NCBI GenBank assembly: GCA_948470475.1
Contig: OX419340.1
Coordinates: 19,565,516-19,629,515, forward strand
Length of the DNA stretch: 64,000 nucleotides
Direction of reading: 5' to 3'
From: Galaxea fascicularis
Lineage: Eukaryota; Cnidaria; Anthozoa; Scleractinia; Euphylliidae
Position 1 is the first letter of the stretch. The number at the start of each line of letters is the position of its first letter. The position numbers and the translations under genes are program-made. This document shows, one piece after another, positions 30,843-42,800 of this stretch. The notes under the pieces were generated by a model, which was not told where the DNA came from, did no database searches, and saw only the letters and a program-made list of their open reading frames with translations.

Positions 30843-33800
30843 AGGTCAGTTTTGGGTTCATATGTTCCCGTGAAAGATGTGTAAGTGAATGATGCATATG
30901 ATTATTATGATCATTATTACCGGTATGTGAACTGCAGATATGAAATCAAATGAAGAATGATCGTCGAAGTTGTGATCGCAAGTTTTACAATTCTGTAAAG
31001 AAGCCTGAAAAAACTCAGGACTTCAATCGGGCTTCATGAACCCATGACCCCGCGATTCTGGTGCGATGCTCTATGAAGTTCACACTTTTTAGTCTGGTGC
31101 CTCTCTAGGAGGGGCAATTTCTCAACTTTTATAATCCTGTGTTCCACCTGTGAGGGGATAAATATTGACTTTGGCTGGACCCTGTACAAAATTCCCTCCC
31201 TAACCTGGGTTCCTTGCCCCCCCCTTCCAGGGGATGGCCAATGATAGGTGTATAAGTGATCTGAGCTGTTCAAAAGAGTGTCATAAAACCAAAACCAAAG
31301 CAATTACTCTAGCCAATCACAACAGACCAAACTGAACCAAACCGAATTAATCAAACAGGAATGTTGTTAACCCTTTATCTCCCAGTGCTGCCTGGCTCCT
31401 TTCTGGAAGGCTTGATATTCTTGTGATTTCTGAGACCAAGATTGATGAAAGCACTGTATTGTAATGATAGAAAGGCCGGCAGAGGAGGGCTAATGATACA
31501 TGTGAGAAGTGATGTCTACTTTGTGAGAGTTAAACATTTTAGGGGTCTATCTTTGGAACATTGGTCTGGTTTTAGGACCAAATCAATTGTACTCAAGGTT
31601 AAACTGGGCAAAACTTGTCCTGTTGTTGTTGGTATTTATAGACCTCCTTCTGCTGGATCGAGGAGCTTTCACTTTTCTTGAAGACCGTTTTTGCACTAAG
31701 CAATACTGTGGTTCTACGCTGGGGACTTCAACGCGGATCTGTTAGATCCCGACAAACCTCCCAGAGGAGCGATGTCTTTGGATTTGCTGGATCTTGAATG
31801 TCTGATCGCAAAAGCTACTTGAAAAACAGAAACAACCGAAACGCTGTCTGATTTGATCTTGACAAACAACAGGAAAAAGGCTTTAATATCAGACGTAGTC
31901 TATACGCAGACTAGCAATCATTCCTTAGTCTATACCATATTATGGGCTTCGGCCCCAAGATCGCGCTGTCAAAAAATATCTTTTCGGAGCCTCAAAAATT
32001 TCAATCAAGACAAATTTATGCAGGATTTGCAAATGGCACCTTTTTCAATAGTAGATGTTTTCGATGATGTGGACGATAAACTTTATGCCTTTGAACAACT
32101 GTATGCTAATATCTTAGATGAGCACACGCCTCTTAAATAAACTGTTGTTAGGGGTAACCACATTCTGTACATGACAGAACAATGGTGTAAGGCAATAAGG
32201 CATAGGAACAAACTCTAGAGAGTGTTTAGAAGGGGCTGCACAGACGCCAACTATTATCAATACAAAATTCAGCGAAATAAAGTCACATCCCTAAGAGGGA
32301 AAGCTACATGTATGAAAGAGCATTTAATTTGCAAAAAAATCAACAGAGCCGAGGGAGTTCTGGGACACATTTCATCGACCTTTCCTTCATACCAAAGCAA
32401 AACAGGCTAATGGCATTATTCTCAAGGAGAGCAATCAGGTCATAATATTGAAAAGCGTGAAATTGCGAACTTTTGAATCAGCATTTTATTAAGATCACGG
32501 AGAGCGTGGCTGGGTGGTGAGTGAAGAGGAGTACAGAAGGAATTTTGCAAACCATGCAAGCATTATAGCGATAAAACAACATAATAGCAACACGAGTTTT
32601 GAGTTCCAGCATACTAATCAAATGTAGATTGAAAACCTGCTATTGGAAATCAATTGTTACAAATCTGTGGCCATGACATGATGACACCTAGGCTTGTGAA
32701 GGTTTTGGTGGCTGCATTAGCTAAACCTATTGTAAGCATTTTGAACTCCTTGATTGAACAAGGTGTGTATCTGAGCGAGTGGAAAAAAGGACAGGTGACA
32801 CCCTTGTTCAAAAAAGATGATGAATTCAACAGGACCAATGATATGCCTGTTACAGTCCTTACCATTCTCAACAACATGTACGAAAGGCTGTTGGCAGTAC
32901 AAATGAAGGACTTTTATCGCACCATCCTGTCTGATTTCATCAGTTCTTATAGAAAGTTCTATAGTTGTGAGACAGCCCTGTTACGTCTGACAGAGGGTTT
33001 GAGGAGCATGCGCGATGAGAACTAGTCGCTGTGATGTCTGTGGATCTTTCCAAAGCGTTCAATGTCATACAGCATGATCTATTGTTGGCAAAACTCAAGG
33101 TGTACGGCATTGGAGAGAAATGCTGCACACAAATCTAAAGGACTATCTAACTGGAAGACAGCAGAGAGTTGAAGTAATTGAAGGTGTCGGGGCATAACCA
33201 TCCTATGTTGAATTTTTGTCTGTTTTTATTTTTTTCGTTGAAATGAGCTGAATTTTTGCATGTGGTCTCTAATTTAATAGAAAACTACAGCCCTGCACTT
33301 TTTTCCGCTGGTTTGCACTTCGTTTTCGAGTAAAAATGGATGGAAAAAACTTGGCAGTGCTGTTTGAAATCGGCTACGTACCTCATTTTTTTTAAAACTT
33401 ATTTTCATTCTTAATTAAGCCATCAACAAAGACTGTCAGTGTAGAGATCTTTAGGAGTCTTAAAAGAGTCCAAGGTTCTTCTTGGACTATGGAGTCACAA
33501 GCATTGTGCCAATTTGCTAGAGATTGTTCAGATATCTTCAGAAAATTGAATTCTTGATTGATAGGATTGTGATTTTCTTGATGATTAGCACTTTTTTTTG
33601 GCGAAAGGTTCCCTTTTGATAACAAGAGTTGCTACTATTTTCCTAGTTTTTACCTAACTGCTTAAGTAGAGACCAATGTTTTTTAACTGAATGAAAATTT
33701 GAAATTTCTGGTCTAAATCTTCACATACGATAGTTTGCTTACCGTTACGCAAAATGTTTTTAGCGCAGATTTCACCTGTTGCGTGTTGAGCACGTATGTC

Positions 33801-36800
33801 GTGGAGCGTGTAGAACTTTAGTGATGATATTCAAAATAATACAGAAATCAAACTTGAAAATCATTTTAAAGTTTGATTTCTGAGTATTTTGTTTGGCCAT
33901 TCTAGTTTATAAACAAGAAGTTCATTTGGGAAGCTGAGACATGTAAACAAACGCTGCACGTTAAGTTGGTTTTAGCCGTTACTTGAATATTGCATTCAAA
34001 GGCACGCGAAAGCTTTATGAAATTAACCCATCGAATACAAGCTGTTTTTATGTTTTCGGAGTGATTTTCGACCCATAAACAATCCACAGCATCTCGTGAC
34101 TCTTTATTTGAAACTACCATGTGGTGCTGTCCTAGGGCACAGGAGGCTCAAGAACAGCCCAAGTTGGGTTTGCTTGTGATTTTTGCTAAGTTTACAGCCA
34201 TTTTTCATCTGCAGTGGCTGCCAGATGAGCATCATTAAGCGTGACAGTAGCTAAGCGTCCACTTTCTCAAAGAACCGAGCAAGGTGATGTACTTTGTTGT
34301 CAAATTTAGCTTGTTATGCACCTATCAGTGTCATGCAAGCTGGGGGGGGGGGTGGGGTAACCCACGGGAATTTGACTGTTATGTTTATCCCCAAGGGGAG
34401 GGCGGGGATTTTGATTGGATTGCTTTCCTCTTGTGTGCAAGAAGGACTGAAGAGTCTATTACCGCCTTCCCTTGCCCAAGGGGGGGAATTTTGATACTCT
34501 TTTTGACAATTATTTTTTTCAGAAAATGTCAAAATCCCCACCCTATGCCCGACCCGCCTCCCCCCTCTCGGGCTTGACACTGATAGGTGCATTACTCGGC
34601 GAACTGGGAATTTGGCCAGTCGGACACTTAGTAGCTTTGGGACTCGATTATTGATGAATTTCTCAACCTACCACCACATAATTATTTTGGAATTTGTGAG
34701 CACTGAATATCACCACAAGCACGAACTTTTGGCGGTAGGTCGGAGTGGCAGAGAGTGGCTGAGTTTATATGTGAAAGAATTGGGGGAAGGAACGGGCGCT
34801 GTCAAAAATTCTCGTGATTTCCCAGCTTGCAATGCGGTTGGAATATTGAAAATGACGGGGAGGCCTGAATGCACTGGAACCCAAGGCTGTATCTACGCTC
34901 GGGAGAAGAATGAATGAACAAAAAAAGTCATTTCTAAGACTGAATTTTGTTATGATGATTGAAATTTTGTTTTTTGACAATGCTTTCTTTAAAAAACATA
35001 AAGGCAAAAAGAGGCATTTTCATTGTTTCTCTTTTTGACGTTAAAAACGGTCATTTTCATTCTTGTCCAAACTCAAAAGGCCATATTTGGTAAAAAATCA
35101 CTGCATTTCTTGCGTTTATTGGATATCCAAATTTAAAGGACATTCCATTTCATGCTCACAACTTACAATGAAGGCAATATATGTGAGATTGAGAAAGCTG
35201 CAATGTTTTGAAGCATGGTAGTCTTTTTCTGCCAGTTTTGGCCAGCACAGAAGTCAATGGGTTAATCTCTGTCATCAAATTGTATAAAGGATGAAAATGA
35301 AGCTCAAATCGGAGAAAAAAAACGCCAAGGCATTATTAACTAAATACATTTAAGGCCACATAAAACAATCACAACGTTGGTCAGGCGACGAAAACATAAG
35401 GTGTTTTCTTCACTTTTTAAGTGGCCTATTTTGCATAAATATTCAAAAATAGGTAAGAGATAAGTTCAAAGTCAAGGTCAAAGGAAAAAAAGAAAGAAAG
35501 AGAAAAGTGAATGTGGATTGGAACCAGACTAGCTATTGTCACTTACATGTCACTGTCTGATTTGTCAGTGTTAGTTTGTTGCCATTTCAAAGTAGTTTTA
35601 AGGTACTGATAACACTGATGTGATTTCAAAACATTCAGTTTTCATTTTGGTGAAAACAGAGCAAAAATATTTCCGTCCACACTAGCGTTTTCAAAAGGCT
35701 TGACTTTCAAAATCAGCACTTTCAGGCACTTGTGTGGACGATAGGTGAAACGTATCAGAACTTATGCGTTTTCAAATGAAAATGCATTAGTGTGTCCGGG
35801 GCCTTAGTAAAAAAAAGCGGAGGGAAAGAAGAAGCAACGAAATGGTAAACCAAAAAATCTCAGTTACATAAGCGCACCACTAAATCGTGCGGCCCGCGCT
35901 TTGCCACTTGTGCCACCGAAGAAAGGGTATCAAATTATGTTAACTTTAAATTTATAATGATTGTATCGTAACGAACGAGTAGCGGCAACGCAATGCAATG
36001 CTTCGCTAATTTCATTGTTCTTGTTGAACACAATTAAAGATCTCAAAAAGCACCACCGAGTTTTTTCCATCAGTTTTTACTCGAAAAGAAAGTGCAAACC
36101 AGTGGAAAAAAGTGCAGGGCTGTAGTTTTCTATTAAATTAGAGACCACATGCAAAAATTCAGCTCATTTGGACAAAAAAAAAACAGACGAAAACTCGACA
36201 TAGAAATATGGTTATTCTCCAACCCCTTCAATTATTGGGGATACCTATACTCCAGCTGGGAGGGCGTGGGCCGAGGAGTTCCTCAGGGGAGTGTCCTAGG
36301 ACCAATGCTCTTTAGTGTGTTCGTTAATGATCTGTTTTATCACATTACACAAGCCAAGCTGAATGCATATGCAGATGACCACCTAGTGTACTACTCAAAC
36401 ACCGATCCAGTTGAGCTGGGAAAGTGTAATTGTAGTGAGGTAGCTAAGGCAAATCAATGGTACAAAAATATTGCTATGAAAGTCAATGAAACTAAACATC
36501 AAGCGCTTATCTTGGAAGAAACTGAACACAATTTCTCTTTCCCAATAGATTCTCTAGACATTTTTGGTACGAATATTGACAATGGGCTCTCTTTCAACAA
36601 TCATGTATCCACTGTGCATGTGTAAAAAGATCAATAATCAATTTATTATGTTATGCTGAGATTCCACCATAGACACTCTATTAAAGCTGTATAAAGCTTT
36701 CATTCTGCCGCATTTTTATTACTACTCCTCTGTGTGGCATTTTTGCGGCACGCGCAATTCTAGTAAAGTGGAAGCCTTAAACAAGCGAATTTTAAGTTTC

Positions 36801-39800
36801 CTTTTGCAAGAGTTTAAATCCTTGTATGATACCCTACTGGACAAGGTCATCTTAAAATCTCTTCAAGTCAGATCAGCCTCCAGAATTGTCTAATCATATT
36901 GTACAAGAGTCTATCTTTTACTAATTATCCAGGATATTTAAATAATATGTTTACATTCAGGTCTACGTCGTATAACTTAAGTGGTAATTACATTCTGTCT
37001 CTCCTGAAACCTAAAACTACGACATATGGCCTTCGCTCTTTCTCTCTTTAACTTAGCTGCTAGCTTATGGAACTCTCTCCCGAACACTTTAAGGACTTCT
37101 AATTTTCTGGACTTCCAGTGCCAAATACTTCAGTATGACTCCTTCGAGTAATTAAATGATATCATGAATCAAGCTGATACAATAACATATGTAAATAGTG
37201 TAAATATTTATCATCATTTATAGTATTATTACTTATTCTACCTAGCTTATTTCCATCTTTTTAATTTTGAATTTAATTTCTTGAAGATATTAGCTTATAG
37301 CTACTCTGAAATTTGAGGATAAATAAAGTTTATTATGTATGTATGTATCTATACGTGCTTTGAAAATAGTGTTACTTCTTTTAATATTTGCTGCTTGCCT
37401 AACTTAAGTCACGACATTATTAAAATGTGTTCATAGTGCCAACTGGCTAGGTTGACACCTATTACAACCCAAAAACTGGATGACGACTCCATATTTCTGC
37501 TGCAATAAACCATTCATTTAGCAACTAATCCCAGAAGGCTACCTTTTTGGTCAAAGAGCAACACCAAAAACTGCACTTCTTGGTTGTCAATTTTTTAATG
37601 AAAAATCTTGTTCAAAAATAAAAAACATACTTCAGTAGCAAATCATTTCCAACAATTTAGTGTCAATTTGTCGTAAGTGTGGAGGTTCTCTTTAAACGTG
37701 AAAATAAATGCAATCACAAGAATAAAAGATATTGACAAATACTGCCACATGCTTTAGGGAAATCTTTCTTGTAAATTATATGCACTGCACAACCAGTCAA
37801 TCATGTCAACATATCACATGAAATTCTGATTTGCTACAATATTTAAACCATTGTCCATTTGCATTGTATTTTCCTCAAAGATAGTGTTTATTGATGAATG
37901 ATGAATGAAAGTGTTGTCTTTTTAGTGGGAGATGTTTATTTTAGTGGCTTGAAACGTCGCAATCATGAAGCTTTGTACGTGTAATATTATTAAATGAAAT
38001 TAATAATTTCACAATAATAAACATATGTTTACAAAAAGACAAAATCTATTATGGCGTTCTTCACATGCTGCATTGAAGCTTTTATTTGTTTTTGTTTATA
38101 GCATTGTAGTATGGGATGTAAAAACAGGCCAACCAATTTGTGGAAGCACAGCAGGTGCCCCAAGTGCTGGAACTACATATGCAGTGGCTTATGCAAGCTT
38201 GAGTGACAAGATGTTTGTTACTGGTGGAGAGTAAGTGCAATTATACTAAAGCTAATTACTTTAAGTTAATGTAATTTTTAGCTTGGAAAATAAATATTGG
38301 CATTATAATTGCCAATTTCAGAGTTATACAGTCAGGTGAGGCTGATTCACTCCTTTGCTTGATCCCTCGCTCCTCTGATTTATGTTATACATTGTCGCCA
38401 TCCCCTTGCATCGGTACGGTTCATAATGCTTGCCATAATTAAGCGGGTGTTGCGTAGTGACGTGCCACTTTTAGTAATATCCATTTTTTTTTATTTGTTG
38501 TGTCTGTTGTGAGGCCTGTGCCCCACAGATCCAGAGCTGCAAGAATTTTTTTTCATCCCACCTGCACTAAAATTAATTTTGATCTCACAACCTCAGGATC
38601 TCATATCTTACTTCACTCCATGCATTTATCACTGGTGCCACTCAGGCATCAAGTGACTTCAGCTGACAATTTTAAAATACTTAAGGCATCAGGTTTGTTG
38701 CAAGTGAAGACCCTTACGAAAATAGTGCCTATTTTTCATCTATTTTTTCCCTATTTTACATCCTATTTTATCCCTATTTTTATATTATTTTATCCCTATT
38801 TTCCCTCAATGATTAATGCTATTTTAAAACTATTTTTTCTCTATTTTAAAGCTGTTATTTTGAAACAAAAAATAGGAAAAAAATAGCCTAATGTGGCAGT
38901 GAAAATATGACACAAGCAGGTTGAAAATAGCTTTAAAATAGTGTTAATGAGAGCAAGAAAATAGGTTTAAAATAGCATTCGAGCAAAAATTCACTGGGAT
39001 AAATAGCTGTAGAATAGGGGAGAAAATACTGATAAAATAGCTATAAAATAGATAAAAAATACCTTTAAAATAGTTTTAAAATAGTGTTGAGTGTGATAAA
39101 ATAGGTTTAAAATAGCATTCACATGAAAACTCCCTGGGATGAATAGCTGTAGAATAGGGGAGAAAATACTGTTTAAATAGATATAAAATAGGTAAAAATA
39201 GCTTTAAAATAGTGTTACTATATGCAAAAAATAGGAGCAAAATAGCACCAATGCTTAAACTTCCCCTGCATAAAATAGTGATAAAACACTGTTAAAATAG
39301 GTATAGAATACTTTAAAATCCCTTTAAAACAGCTGAAAAATAGCTTTAAAATAGTGTTAAAGAATGCAGAAACAGAGAGGTTTAAAATTTCATCAATGCA
39401 AACATTCTCCCCGATAAAGCAGAGAACATTTTGTCAAAATAGATGTAACATACCGTAGGTTATAATACCTCTATGTAGACGTGAAAACAGCAAATAACAT
39501 ACAGTCATATAACATGCAGAGTAAATACATGTAATGCATTATTGACCAAGAATGAGGATAAGATAGCTGGATATTGGCCAAGTTCTCTTTTTGCATTTTT
39601 TTGGACCAAGACGAAGTCGAGGTCCATAAATTCCCTTGCAAAATAGATTTTGGAATAACAGGTGTGAATCTTCACGGTAAATTTGGACTAGGAATTCCTA
39701 GGAATTCCCAACTGTAACAACTCATGTTCTAAAAGCCTAGAAATTCCCAGAAATTCCAAGCATAGATCCAACAGGACTTGGAATTCCTAATTAAACTTCA

Positions 39801-42800
39801 AGGTAAGTAACCTCTTGTCTAATTTTAAATTTTTAGTTCCTCTCTATTAGCGTCGCCAAAGTTAAACTGTTTGTTTTTGTTGATTCTGCAAATCGAAATT
39901 CACTGTGAGATTTCTATTCAATTTTGACTTAGCACTGGTGGGAGTGAAGGGGTTAATTACAGTAACATAAATCATTTTTGAATAAAATCTTGTTGCAAGT
40001 GTAACAATAAATTTGAATGAGCTTTTCCTAAACTGCAGACTTAGCTGCTTCTTGTCTTCTTTTGCTGGGCTCGCAGCTTTCTCTACTGGCCTCGAATTAG
40101 GTTGTCTATAGGGGGCCTGTCCATTTTATATCTGGATTCCCTGACATCTGAAATTAAAAAATATATATTGTGAGCTCAGACAAAAGGAAAAGGGAAAGGG
40201 AAAAGGGCATTCAAGTACACGGGGATTGGGAAATCACGGATAGATTGAATGACTTTTATATTGGAGTTTAAGAACATCTTTTCCATACATTTTACTAAAA
40301 AGGGCTGAATACATTATTTTGTTTTCATTACATTACAAGGAGGGCTTCTCTATGCATTCAGGGTAGTTTAATCACAATTTTTATTATGAATCTAAAACTT
40401 ACAGTAGATAAGGTCAAGCTTTTGCCTCTGAAGGCCAACTACACTTTCTCCTCCTGAACTGTGAACTATGCTGAAATTAACGATGAGAGAAGTCGAAATT
40501 TTGAAAGCAAAGCAGGATCAAAATGTTCCCAGACGTGACTAAAATAGTCTTGAAACTTTTTTTTAAGAAACTGCGGCATGCAAGTGACCGATTCGATGCT
40601 CAATCTCCGAATTATTCAAGTTTCAGTTGCACTGGGCTTTATGTGTTATGTAAGCTAAAATCTATTGTTTGGTAAGTATATATCTATTCCTTGGTAAGAC
40701 TTTGATCACGTACTCAATATCGCAATTTGTACTCACCTCAAACTTTCAATATCGATGCTTTATAACTGGCCTCTCGACCCTTGTTTGTACCAGCCGATAT
40801 GTCAACTGTTATTCCTGTTATTCCACGGCACCGACGACTTGCTTTTCATTTACAACACTCACGCTGTTCTCGTTTTCCCATTAAACAACGATAAAACCCA
40901 TCTTTAGAAATGCTATATTGAGCAGAAGAAAAGAAATAACTCTCCGCATGAGCGATCGACCGATGAAAACTACATTCAAAGATGAGCGCCAAATAGCAAC
41001 GGAACACGGGGCATGATCACGTGGATCTTTTGGGAATTGTCATTGGCTAGCAAAGAGAATCCGCTGGTTTGCCCGTTTGCAGTCTCAAGAGAATTTACGA
41101 CCGAAGTACAAATGGAGTCTTTGGAGTCACGTTCTGACGATGAGCTAAATAATGATGTGAACTCTCTCTATGTAGATGGAATCGACAAGAATCGAACGTA
41201 CTATAAATGCACGATTTGCGGCCGAATTTTGTCGAGGAAACAGAGGCTCGAAACCCACTTGAGTTCAATTCACGGCAAAGGTGAGAAATAACACAAGATT
41301 CATCTTGCACGCAATTAATCTTAGCTTTCCTGCAGCCAATCAAAATTTTGAATGCTGTTTCAAATTGTGTTTTACCCTCATTTTTTTTAACAGAAGGATA
41401 CCACATTAGGAAGTTTAAGAGATACCTTGATAATCCCAGTGTACCGGTACCCAAATCAACAAAGTTTGACCGTGAACAAGCGTTCAGCAACACGTTCCAC
41501 GGCGAACGCAGCCATCTCGATTCCTCAATCTGTCGTAGACGTAGCAGTGTTGTCAACAGAGTCAAGTGCGTCTCAAACATTTGTACAAGACCAAGAAGAG
41601 ACTATGTGCGATTACAGAGGCGCTTCGGAATTCTCGCCCACAGATGGATACACACAGTCGGAAGTCTTCCCAAGCTTAGAAAGTGGTGTTGAAAACGAAG
41701 ACAACGGTTATTGAAACATGTGGACTTAGTGGAGAGTCGGACAGTGAGTGCAGTGAAATTTCTTCGAGCCAAGACTCTTGTTTAGTGTCTGAGTCTGATG
41801 AGAGTGAATTGGAAGCCCAGTGTTATACATGCATCAGAAGAAGATGAACAGGATGATAACGGTCATGGCAGGTTGTTGACAGACCATGAAAAAGCATGCC
41901 AGGCAGTTTTGGCCTATGTTTCAAGAGACTGTATGACAAATGCAGCTGTGAAAGATGTAATCGATTTGGTTAAAGTTACTTGTACCGAAAGTGTAACTTT
42001 CAAGTCACTTAGTTACAGCAAAGTTCAAGAAGTATGCGGACAATGCGAGTTACATGTGTATGACATTTGCGAAGTATGTCTCAGGCTGTTTCCCCTGGAT
42101 GATGAAAATAGCTTTTTTTGTTCTACAACAGGCTGGGTAGGGTAAGGCCCCGTTTATATGGAGAAAAGTTGTCCTGGGTAGAAGGGTCACCCTCCCAGCT
42201 GAGTCAACTTAAGCGAGCATTTATATGAGAAAAAAGTTGACCCCTTTGCCCGAGCCAATAACGCTCGTGCATGCTCTGACTTGGAGTTGTCCTGGTTAGG
42301 CGAGCCAAAGTGTTTATATGGAGAAAAGTTAGCCCCTAGGAGGGTGACCCTACTATCGCATTACCCTGTTTGGCATTTATTTCTTCTGCTCATTAATGGA
42401 GTGGTTTATCACAGTCAGAGCTACAAAACAGTAACTGCAAGAAACAATTTCACCATCTGTAACATTACACACTGACTGCCAGCTTGAATGTACAGTATGT
42501 AGCTACTTTGCTTTAGTTAAAACTATGTTTGCATCAAGATAAATTACCAGGTCTGAAGGGGATCGCTGTAATCAGACACATCCATAGGGTTGAAGAGACA
42601 GCCAAAGTTATTGCAGTGCCCCTGGACTGCATTGTGGAAAAGTGTACATGTATGCTGGTCTCTGTTTCAAACAGACTTTTTGTTTGCCATTTGGCAAACA
42701 GAATTGAATGGGACTAAAGGATGAACAGTGCAGGCATAAATACGCACACCCATGAGCAATATTCTAACTGCTAACATTTGTGTAAAAAGTGGGCTCAATT

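Larger units (their letters stand above)
33193..36216. mobile_element. 3-kb TIR element inside the LINE
   Basis: The ends pair over about 150 bp: CATAACCATCCTATGTTGAA through AATGAGCTGAATTTTTGCAT and CTACAGCCCTGCACTTTTTT (33193-33345) match the reverse complement of 36056-36216. Pairing may extend outward by TAATTGAAGG. The LINE RT frame is broken exactly here and resumes after it. The interior holds copy B of the repeat seen at 1.2-2.3 kb. A 72-aa minus ORF (33902-34120) has no family I recognise. Target duplication not resolved; P-like or hAT-like are both possible. Confidence 0.7.
31370..37343 (+). mobile_element. CR1-like LINE with endonuclease and RT, interrupted by a 3-kb element
   Basis: Endonuclease part: DILVISETKIDES (about 31405-31450), then GGLMIHVRSDVYF, VVVGIYRPPSAGS (31620-31660) and LILTNNRKKALISDVVYT (31853-31905), the apurinic-endonuclease signature order. 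RT part before the insertion: LVKVLVAALAKPIVSILNSL, WKKGQVTPLFKKDD, and SYRKFYSCETALLRL to about 33190. After the insertion: WEGVGRGVPQGSVLGPMLFS, then the catalytic box NAYADDH (36363-36383), NIDNGLSFNNHV, and a C-terminal region to about 37150. The tail is AATAAAGTTTATT followed by ATGT units (37322-37345). Many stops and frameshifts: dead. Confidence 0.85.

Noticed and set aside
33902..34120. THAP-type DNA-binding domain of a P-element transposase
   Set aside because: Cys spacing and the AVPTF-like C-terminal motif are absent; similarity was only impressionistic.
38745..39370. CRISPR-like or centromeric satellite
   Set aside because: Units are irregular, occur in both orientations and are mirrored at the other end of a transposon; they are subterminal repeats.
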